A DNA stretch of 64,000 nt, from NCBI GenBank assembly GCA_025403435.1, contig CM046330.1, positions 28,922,860-28,986,859 of the forward strand. The letters are read 5' to 3'. The translations under genes were made by a program, and so were the position numbers. Of this stretch, positions 48,053 through 57,209 are shown one piece after another. The notes under the pieces are model-generated. The model ran no database searches. It had not been told where the DNA came from and was given only the letters and a program-made list of their open reading frames with translations. Origin of the DNA: Artocarpus heterophyllus (Eukaryota; Streptophyta; Magnoliopsida; Rosales; Moraceae). Position 1 is the stretch's first letter, and each line of letters opens with the position of its first letter.

Positions 48053-48186
48053 TTTAGGAGAGATCTTAATCAAAGGGTGAAATCAGTAAACATTAGGTGG
48101 GAAATATTTAAGGCTAGACTTGAGTGATTTTAATTCAACATAATTATCCTGGTATAAGAAAAAGCATGACTCAAAATGTGTTAGAA
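48053..48186 (+). repeat. Dispersed repeat, copy 2 (partner at 37107)
   Basis: Direct copy of 37107-37242 (TTTAGGAGAGATC, GTGATTTTAATTCAAC, GAAAAAGCATGACTCA). Identity is incomplete, and similarity was not seen beyond these limits. Confidence 0.7.
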
Positions 48187-48997
48187 CGAAGTTGAATCCT
48201 TGTACTGAACTTGGTGTTTTACAAACTTGAACCTAACATATTGAACCCAACATGCTTATATTGAATTGGAATTAGGCAAACTGTTTGTTGAACCTACCAT
48301 TTTACTGTATACAATTGTTCCTACCATAGTTCTACTCCAAGTATAATCTTAACTCAGAAACTTTCCTACTTGGTATTCTACTCTACATAATCCGTACTTG
48401 GTATCAATATTTGGTATACTATAAACTTTTCTGCTTGGAATCATGCTAGGTATGCTATACGTACTTAGTAAATATTCCTAACCTTGCACAGAATTCATTG
48501 TGAAATTTCCTTACTAACCCTGCAATAGGTACAATTGGTAGGATTGCCTATAACCATACCTATAAATAACTCAAACACACAACACACGATATGTAGTTCA
48601 TAAGCTAGAATTCAAGATTAGAACTTAGATCCTAAAGAAAGCTTACAAACAATATACAATCCATATTTAATCCAATAAAAGCTCTATCAATAGGGTTCTA
48701 GTCTTCCTTAGCAATATAATCTATACACAAACATAAACCTTACTATTGTTTTAGGAGATCCAATCATCTTCATCATGTTTGATAGTCATGCTTGGTACTC
48801 AAACCCGTAGGATTTTCCTTCGGTCCATATTCAAATATATATATATATATACATATATATAAATATTCTCCTGCTTGTTTCAATGTAATAATTTGATTGT
48901 TGGAAATATTATTAAATGAAATTTCATAATTGTTAGCCCTTATAAATAAAATGTTCCCAACAAACTCGGAACACACCTATAATTTTTTTTGCATGTT
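48187..48997. other. Spacer with an (AT)n tract
   Basis: Non-coding. TACTTGGTAT-like words recur between 48370 and 48480. An (AT)n run lies at 48834-48862. Confidence 0.45.
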
Positions 48998-49197
48998 CAC
49001 AAATTGTCCATAAATTTTTAGTTTTGACAATCAACCTCCTAAACTTATCAAATTGTTGCAAATTGGCCAAAATTGATAATGATGTTTTTCTCACCTATTT
49101 AAATGGCACTACCAAATTTGGGCTACATTGTAACAATTTAACAAGTTTAGGGGTCAATTTACCAAACTTAAAAAGTTTAAAGTGCTATTTGCCAAAA
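48998..49197. mobile_element. Foldback (MITE-like) element, ~200 bp
   Basis: The two halves are inverted copies of about 75 bp: left CAACCTCCTAAACTTATCAA and ATTGTTGCAAATTGGCC; right, in reverse complement, TGACCCCTAAACTTGTTAAA and TTGTTACAATGTAGCC. About 45 bp of loop separates them. No transposase, and the target duplication is unclear. Confidence 0.5.
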
Positions 49198-50172
49198 TGA
49201 TTAAAGTTCTTGAGTAAAATGCCAGTAAATCTTTTGAAGTTGACTACGAAACTAAATTTTAAGCTTGTGCCAGTAGAAAAAGAAGAAGTAGGAGATAAGT
49301 GCTGCACAGCAGCAAGAAAAAGAGTGGGCAATCAGGAGTTGAGAAATCTTTATTTTAATGTTAATTATGAAAAATTAAAGAGCAATCACCGCATCAATAG
49401 TTAAAATAAAAATCGTCTTGGAATATTAGAGGTGGCTGCTTGTACATGAAAAGAAGGAGCATCAAGGAGACAGTGTGTAAATGATGTTTTGAGTTTTAAA
49501 ACACAACAATTTGTAAAATGTTAACAATACTCCGTTTTGCAAAACCGTGGGCGGCATATGGTTTTCGTACAGTAAAACCGCCCACCGATTTTCTCTATTT
49601 ATTTCCTTCTTCTCTCTCTCTCTCCTCACTCTCACGCATCTCTCTCTCTTCCTCTTGATCTCTCTCTCGGCACCCTCTCTCTCTCTACATCTCTCTCTCA
49701 AATTTTTGAACTCCATTTCGAATCCAAGCTTCGGGATAGCAAGGAGGAGGCTCAGGGACATGATTCGGCAACCGAGAACGCGGATTGAAGCTTCGATTTG
49801 AGGTTAGATTTGAGATTTCTAAACTTTGTACAAAATTTTCAATTTTGTGTATTTTTCAAATCTAGGGTTGTTTAAGCTTAGAAAACCTTAGATTTGGGTT
49901 AAACGAACTTAGAACAACTAGAATCTAAGCTTAGATTGAAGAAAAACGGATTGAATTCAAGATTTTTCATTTTTCTCCTCATTTTCTCATTTTTGGATTT
50001 TTGAGGATTTTGAGTTTAAATCTTGTTTAAATGAGTCCAAACATGTTTTAGTATGTTTTTCTATCAACTATGATTGTTTTTCATGCCTGGGATTTGAGAA
50101 AAACAGGTTAGAATCAAGATTTGAATTTTGGGGATCGAGAAACCCGTGGCTGGGATTTCTGGATTTTCCCAG

Positions 50173-50324
50173 TTCGGCAGGCCGGAGTGATGATCGGCAG
50201 GCCGGTGTTCTTCCGACCGACAGGCCGAACCTGGGGAAGTGTTCGGCCGACCGAACTTTGCTTCCGACAGGCCGAACTGTGCAGTTCGGCCGGCCGAAGC
50301 AGGGCATCCGGCAGGCTGACCGAG
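50173..50324. repeat. GC-rich palindromic cluster B (7 CGGCAGGCCG-type units)
   Basis: Seven units (TTCGGCAGGCCGG, ATCGGCAGGCCGG, CGACAGGCCGAAC, TTCGGCCGACCGAA, CGACAGGCCGAAC, TTCGGCCGGCCGAA, CCGGCAGGCTGACCGAG) spaced about 20-25 bp apart in the LTR. Same motif and unit number as cluster A (copia leader) and cluster C (54.5 kb LTR). Open frames here on both strands are composition artefacts. Confidence 0.85.
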
Positions 50325-50914
50325 GCATGGAAAATTTTGTGATTTTTACCCGTTTTCACTGTTTTGAACCCTGATTTAAATCCCAACCTTATAGAATGAT
50401 TTTAAAGGTACAAATGGCACACTAGGACATCATGAAATGATTTAGTAACATAGAATGTCTCGAACTAGATATTGATCGACTTAGTTTGTATCTAGGATCG
50501 TTCGTGGTTCCGTGGAGCTAACGTATAGCGGACCGGGATTACGGTGTGGGGCACCGGCACGAGTATTGAGGTAGGACTTCTATCTTATTTCTTTGGTAGC
50601 CTGGTTTTGAAATGATTTGGCTTTGAAAAGGATTTCTATCAAAATGTTTTCAACGGTTGTTTGAAAATGGTTTTATCGGTTATATTTTAATATACCGTGA
50701 TTATGAAATGAATTTCATAATGAACGTAATTGACAACACTCGGTAATTGGATTTTGAATGATAATGATAATAATCACATAGGCATGATGCTATATCAGAG
50801 ATCGGGTCATGTAGCGATCGACCTTGGGGGCAGGTCCCAAAACCCAGCTGGGTCACTACGGTGGTGATATCATGGTTTGCCTAGGTAAAAGAAAAATGGT
50901 ATTTCTGATTGTGC

Positions 50915-50948
50915 GAGTAGACTGTTCTGGGTCAGGACGGTTCTACTC
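50915..50948 (+). other. LTR hairpin followed by AT-rich repeats
   Basis: GAGTAGACTGTTCTG pairs with CAGGACGGTTCTACTC across a GGT loop: about 15 bp with one bulge and two wobble pairs. ATTTATTTATTT-type repeats follow directly. It could be an RNA structure near the end of the LTR transcript; function unknown. Confidence 0.4.
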
Positions 50949-51476
50949 AAATTATTTATTTATTTAATTATTTATTTATTTAAGTTTTCCTTGAGTAACT
51001 CCTAATTAATGACATGTTTCTTTGCATTAAATTATTTTATAAAACTTAGTCCTACTGAGCCTTTCGCTCACGTTTATTGTTTTAAATTTCCCCCCTCTAG
51101 GTGGTTTCCCATTTAGGTTTGGAGAGGATTCTTCAGACCGAACTCAGGAGCAATAGGAGGATTAATTTATATTTTGTATCATTTAATCAAGGCATGTAAG
51201 ATTTAACTTTATCTGTATCCTGGACTGTGATTGTATTTATGATATTGTCAGAACCATGTGTGTGCACAAGTTGTGGGTTGTGGAACCCACACTCGCGGTT
51301 CTTTATTAATTTTTATTACTTGCTTAATATTTATAAATTCTTTTATAAAAATGTGGTGGAAATCTTCTTATTTCTCGCTTAATTTGATCCTTAAACCATT
51401 AGTTTTAATTAAATCCTCTTTTAATTAATTTAAATAATCTACCACGTCACCTCCCGTACTCTGGGGCGTGACAGAA

Positions 51477-51488
51477 TGGTATCAGAGC
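51477..51488 (+). other. Primer-binding site of the second gypsy element
   Basis: TGGTATCAGAGC, complementary to initiator tRNA-Met, three bases after the LTR end. Confidence 0.9.
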
Positions 51489-51578
51489 TCAAGGTTATGA
51501 ACCTTGGGAATTGTGCACACATAGGTTTGACAATGAAATACCTCTGACAGTCTAAATTTTATTTTCAGAAGTGAGAGA

Positions 51579-54179
51579 ATGGCACCTAGACGTCGTTCGA
51601 CTGCTGACGCCGAGTTCAGAAACGATGAGAGCATGATGAGGTCCATGTTTGCGGCTTTTCGGCAGATGGCAGCCAGGGCTAGACCAGGAGATTTCGATGT
51701 TGGTAGTCGGCATGCGTACTTTAAGGAATTTCAGCGGGCGTCTCTTCTGACTTTTGATGGCAATGGGGATCCACAGTTGGTAGAATACTGGTTGGATTCG
51801 ATCTTGAAGCATCTAGATACTCTTGGTGTGCCTGAGGAGTATCGTGTGGAGTTTGCTGCGTATAAGCTCGAGGGTGGCTCTAACACTTGGTGGAAACAGG
51901 CTAAGCATCTGGAGCGCGGTGGCGATATTAGTTGGGAGAAGTTCGAGGAGTTGTTCTATGATCGTTATTTTCCGCAGGAGTATAGAGATCAGAAGGCAGC
52001 TGAGTTCTACAGGTTGCAGCAGGGTGATATGTCAGTTCGGGAGTATGAGGCAAAGTTTAATGAGTTGGCTAGGTTTGCTCCATCAGCGGTGGCATCGGAG
52101 CGTGAGAAATGTATTAAGTTTCAGTAAGGGCTCAAGGCTCCTATTCGGCGGCAGTTGGTTGCTCTACGGCTTAGGAGTTTCGAAGAGCTTGTGTCGTCGG
52201 CGATCTCCGTGGAGAATGATTATGTGTAGTATTGTGAGGACCGAGCCAAGGCTTCAGGAGGACCGCAGAGGAGTGGCAGGAAGAGCACCAGTAGTCGTCC
52301 AGCTCCGGGGAAAGACAAGCAAGGCGGTGCGACCAGTGGTAGCAGCAGTTCATCTGGCAGCGGGCGCAACAATCCCTACAGCTTTCATTGTCATTTCTGT
52401 CAGCAGCCTAGACACATCAAGAGGAATTGCCCGATCAAGAGTGCTCATCTTGGATCTCAGATCGGGGAGGATGCCAGTCGTCAGTCTCAACCTCAGCCTC
52501 AGACCCTACCTCCGCCTCCGTAGTACCCGCAGTTGCAGTATCCGCAGTTCTCTCCTCAGCAATTCTCATATCCGGTACGGGGGCAGCAGCCGCAGCATTT
52601 TCAGCGCAGTGTTATTCAGTATAGAGCTCCGAGTATAGGTAGTGTGTAGTCGTCTCCATCTCAGCAGCATCGACTGAGTAATCCAGGACCCAGCAATGTC
52701 GGTAGAGGAAAAGGAAAGGCGCCAGTGCAGGTTCATACAATGGCATCTAGAGGGTCAGATTCTCAGACTGGTAACGCGGTTGTCGATGGTATGATCTTGG
52801 TTTCTAGATCTTTAGCTCGTGTTTTATTCAATACCGGTGCCTCTCATTCTCTCATTTCGAGTTCCTTTGTACATGCCTTGGGATTAGAGGTAGAAGAGTT
52901 TAATGAACCCCTAGTAATAACTTCTCCCTTGGGGCAGATGTGTGTAAATTGTATGTGTAAATCATATAAAATAAAGATTGGGGATGGGATTTTGAAAAGT
53001 GATTTGATTATACTCCTTATGAGCTCCTATGATGTAATTCTAGGAATGGACTGGTTGTCCAGGTATAGTGCAGTCATGGACTGCCAACTTAGAAAAGTGA
53101 CCCTAGTGTATGATAGGGGGACGGTGATCACTTACCGGGGTGGTGGTGATTGGTCAATGAGTGAGCGTCTCATGAAGTCGTGTCTAGGAGGGCGAAGGAA
53201 TCTAGGTTGTTGTGCTTTTCTTGCCAATCTAGATTGGAGCCCTATGTTTTGAGAGGTAGTGCAGCGATTTTGGTGGTTGATGAGTTCGAGGATGTCTTCC
53301 CCGACGAGTTATCAGGGTTACCACCTTATCGGGAGATTGAGTTTGGTATCGAGTTGTTTCCAAGGACATCACCGATTTCTATGGCACCTTATCGGATGGC
53401 GCCGACAGAAATGAAGGAATTGAGGAAGCAACTTCAGGAGCTTGCTGATAAAGGATATATTCAGAATAGCACATCTCCGTGGGGAGCACCTGTTTTGTTT
53501 GCTAAGAAGCACGATGGGACTCTCAGGTTATGTGTGGATTATCGACAGCTGAATCGTGTCACGGTGAAGAACAAGTATCCTTTGCCAAGGATTGATGAGC
53601 TATTTGATCAGTTGGGAGGTTCGCGGTACTTCTCGAAGATTGATTTGCATTCAGGTTATCATCAGCTCAGGATCAAGGAAGAGGATATTCCTAAGACAGC
53701 TTTTAGGACTCGGTATGGGCACTTTGAGTTTCTAGTTATGTCGTTTGGGTTGACGAATGCTCCGACAGCTTTTATGGATTTGATGAACAGGATATTTAGG
53801 CCGTATCTAGATCAGTTCATGATCGTGTTCATCGATGATATTCTTGTGTATTCTAAGACTTGGGAGGAGCATGAGCAGCATCTTCGGATCGTGCTTCAGA
53901 CTCTGCGGGAGCACCAGTTGTATGCTAAGAGGGAAAAGTGCGAGTTTTGGTTGACTGAGGTCAAGTTTCTGGGTCATGTCATCTCGGAGCATGGTATTTC
54001 TGTGGATCCGTCCAAGATTGAAGCTATATTAGAGTGGGAACGACCAAGGAATGTAGCGGAGATTCGCAGCTTCTTAGGTCTTGCTGGTTATTACAGGAAA
54101 TTTGTAAAGGATTTTTCGAAGATTGCAGCTCCGTTGACGAGATTGATCAAGAAAAATGTCAGGTTTTAGTGGGATGAAG
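51579..54179 (+). pseudogene. Ty3/gypsy gag-protease-RT, truncated by insertion
   Basis: Starts at the ATG at 51579 (MAPRRRSTADAEFRND). Gag (TWWKQAKHLERGGDISW, FYRLQQGDMSVREYEAKFNE) runs to the zinc knuckle CHFCQQPRHIKRNC near 52390-52430. Protease at 52830 reads VLFNTGASHSLISSSF, with Asn for the catalytic Asp. RT is 53390-54160 ([35 protein letters not shown]). In-frame stops: 52125 (TAA), 52227, 52521, 52647 and 54167 (TAG). One frameshift lies at about 53180-53250. At 54179 the coding sequence stops at the LTR of another element, so RNase H and integrase are missing. Clade below gypsy not resolved. Confidence 0.85.
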
Positions 54180-54527
54180 TGTAACGCCCCTTAATTCGGA
54201 CGTCACAGATATCGTTACATACTTACATTCATACATGCTTAAATAATTAAACTCATAGATAATATCAACTCAATCGTACTATAGATTTAAAAAGTACTTA
54301 AACTTACATTACCAGGATCCATTCATACGTTTTTTTTTTTTACTTAACGTTGTTTCGAAGAACATAGTTTAATTTTATTCCATAACATAATTTATTCGTT
54401 TATACTTAAATTATTCATGAACTTATTTAATAATATTTGATAATCAAATAGTAAAATCAAGACTTATTAAAATCTCACATTAAATCTCTTTGATCATCAC
54501 ATCTTTGAAATCCACTTATTCCCACGG

Positions 54528-54702
54528 TTCGGCAGGCCGAACTTGGGACTTCGGCAAGCCGAACAACATCGGCAAGCCGGAGCGTCTTCCACCGGCAGGC
54601 CGGCAGAAGCTTTGTAATTCGGACCAAAAATTCATCCAGGTTTGGCAGGCCGAAAAATATATCGGTCGGCCGAACTTCTGGTCTTCGGCAGGCCGTCCGA
54701 GA
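54528..54702. repeat. GC-rich palindromic cluster C (7 units), left LTR
   Basis: Units TTCGGCAGGCCGAAC, TTCGGCAAGCCGAAC, ATCGGCAAGCCGGA, CCGGCAGGCCGGC, TTTGGCAGGCCGAAA, ATCGGTCGGCCGAAC, TTCGGCAGGCCGTCCGAG, 15-30 bp apart. On the element's sense strand they lie about 350-520 bp before the LTR end, so they should be in the transcribed leader. Confidence 0.88.
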
Positions 54703-56888
54703 CCAAATCTACTTTGGAAAAAAAATTTAAAACGTTCTAACTTTACGTAAAATATAGCGAAAGTTCATATTTCATAAAAAAAATGATAAAATAACTTATA
54801 AAACCATAATATAAGTGTTCTTAAAAAAAAAAACTCAACATATAATATGTTCAAAATATATAATTTTATTAAATTATAAATTCATTTCTTCTTGGCGTGC
54901 TTTCGGTTACAATTCATCGTTCATGTTGCTCACACGCCGTTCCATGTCCTCCACCTATTCCATGACTCTCTTACCCTTATCTGCAACATGACATATAAAA
55001 CATGAATAAGCTAATGCTTAGTAAGTACATAAAATTCTCACAATTTAAAACATTTCATAAACATCATCATCATCATCATTGTCATCGTATCATAAAAGTG
55101 CCTTAAGCACAATTTCATAGAAACATATCTTTCATAATATTGACCATTTTAAAATTTATTCCATATATATATATATATATTTTTTATTATATTCTTAAGG
55201 GCCCAAGTGTTGCACCTTAAACATCATCATTGGCGCGCCGTCATGAGAGGAGAAGGGTAGCTAACCCCAAACCAAACATGACGTCATAACATATCATTTT
55301 ATAATATTGGGTGTGCAACACTTATTAGGTGATACATATATACATAATTTTCATACTTTGAAACATACCATAATCATCATACATGCATAACTTTAAATCA
55401 TGAAAAACTTTTCATAAGAAATCCTTTAAGAAAAATCATCATAAAATCATCATGAAAATCCTTGTAAACATATCATTAAACCTTGAAAAAGGTCATGTTG
55501 CAGGTGAGAATGTACTTACTTTATCGATAGCTTACTTAACCTTAATATTGCACTTGGTGACGACACCGCGGTCTTGTTGTGCTCGCTTCCTTAAGTGTCC
55601 ATGCCATATATCCATTTTAAGATGCAATAAAAAAAATCAATACTTATCATAAAATATCCATACACTCATCTCATATTTTAAATATTATTCAAAACCCTAC
55701 ATCTAAACATAATTATCTTTTAAATAAAACATTTTTGAACAATATATATATTTATATTTTAATTCAAAACTTCATACAAGCATCATATTATCATGCATGA
55801 AATTATTTTTTTATTATCATAAAATCTTTTAAACATACATAACATTTTATAATCAAAAATCCAGAAATAACATTTATTAAAACATTTCATAATCATAAAA
55901 TACATTCATCTTACATACTCATACATAAGCATAATTAACAACTTTTCACGAAAACATCATTCTTTACCTATTGAATAATCATTACATTTTTCATACCTTC
56001 AAAATTAAACAGTAACATTTTACTGTGAGAGGTAGAAGACATAAATATTCATTTTTCATAAAACGTTAAAATGACATAAAACGTGAAGAGACATCACACA
56101 TAACAAAATACAATACCTAAAGAAGACATTGTAGACGAAATTTGAAGAGGAGAACATCTTTTTACATTTACCAAAAAAAACTGAATTCATACCTTGAAGT
56201 TTCTTCTCGAAATTCTTGAATTCGATCAACGAAACAAGACTTCTCTCTTTTTTTTTTTTTTTTTACAATATGCTCAGAAAATTTCCGTGGAAGAGAGAAA
56301 GAAATTTCGTGAGGAAGAGAAGAGGAAGAGAAGTGAAAGAATGTCTCAGAAATTTTTGAGAGGCAAAACGTGTGAAGGAGAGAAAATAATGAAAAAGGAA
56401 ACGTTAAAATTTTTAACGCAATAAACACCATTGATGGGAATTCAATTCCCTTCATTAAGTCAGAAAAATTCTGACTGTTGGGGGCGTGACGTGAGGCGTG
56501 AGAGGAGGAAAAGAAAATAATGAGAGAACGTCTCAGAACCGAGAAAAATTATTTGAGGAAAGAGCGTAAATTTTTTTTTTTTTAACATAATGTGTATAAT
56601 AAAAAGTCATTACTTTTCATTAAGTCAGAAATTTCTGACTATGAAGAAAGTGATTGGCGTGGGAAAGGAGGAGAATAGAAAAGGAAGGTCAAACATCATC
56701 AATCTTACCTTAACTTACCTTCTAAAAATAGGAAACCTCTTAATATAATACAAATCTAATCTTTTAATTTCCTTAACTGATAAAAACATTCCATTATTAT
56801 GCCAATTAATCACATTAATTCACCCAATTAACGTAATTAACTCAGTCATAACTCTGGAGAGATTTCTGCTGACTGTTTGTCAGCTTTG

Positions 56889-56931
56889 TTCGGCCTGCCG
56901 ATTTTCCTTCTTCGGCCTGCCGATCTGTCAT
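56889..56931. repeat. Extra pair of palindromic units in U3
   Basis: TTCGGCCTGCCGATT and TTCGGCCTGCCGATC, 23 bp apart, about 245-285 bp inside the sense-strand start of the LTR. They are isolated from the seven-unit cluster at the other end. Confidence 0.8.
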
Positions 56932-57173
56932 TAAATGCCATAACATAAAACATTCACACATCATTACATCATAAATGATCATATATTTATAATTTCACAT
57001 GAACACTAGAGCACAACGATTCCATGCGGTCGTCACCTGTCACAAATCTTGACATAAAAAGTTAGTAACATGCACATCACATATCATATCATATAACGTT
57101 ATTTATTAATAACATTCCTTAATAGCGTTACTAACTTAACGTGGTCTGTTATATAAAATAGGCGGGTGTTACA

Positions 57174-57190
57174 ATTCTCCCCACCTTATA
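57174..57190 (-). other. Polypurine tract of the chromovirus
   Basis: Minus strand TATAAGGTGGGGAGAAT directly before the LTR start TGTAACACCCGCC. Confidence 0.75.
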
Positions 57191-57209
57191 AAAGTTTCAT
57201 CCTCGAAAC

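Larger units (their letters stand above)
49484..51473 (+). mobile_element. 5' LTR of the second gypsy element (left end approximate)
   Basis: The right end is fixed by GGGGCGTGACA (51473) followed three bases later by the PBS. The left end is uncertain; TGTAAATGATG at 49486 is one candidate, but it does not mirror the right end, so the LTR may be truncated. Content in order: CT-rich microsatellite (49607-49700), palindromic cluster B (50173-50324), a CCCAGCTGGG palindrome near 50848, and a hairpin (50915-50948) followed by ATTT repeats. Confidence 0.6.
54180..57173 (-). mobile_element. 3' LTR of the young Tekay-type chromovirus, 2,994 bp
   Basis: On plus it starts TGTAACGCCCC at 54180 and ends GGGTGTTACA at 57173. 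The second copy starts at 62050 and agrees over the visible 1.95 kb apart from roughly a dozen single-base and short-indel differences. Read on the element's own (minus) strand, it contains a palindromic pair in U3 (56931-56889), a CT-rich leader-like tract (56350-56220) and cluster C (54702-54528). The left flank is TGAAG; the matching TSD would be beyond the window. Confidence 0.9.

Noticed and set aside
50068..50386. Overlapping minus-strand frames rich in Arg/Pro/Cys over cluster B
   Set aside because: Composition artefact of the CGGCAGGCCG array inside an LTR; the sense strand is the opposite one.
51477..51488. Possible tRNA-Met gene fragment
   Set aside because: Only the 12-nt primer-binding complement is present, directly after an LTR end.
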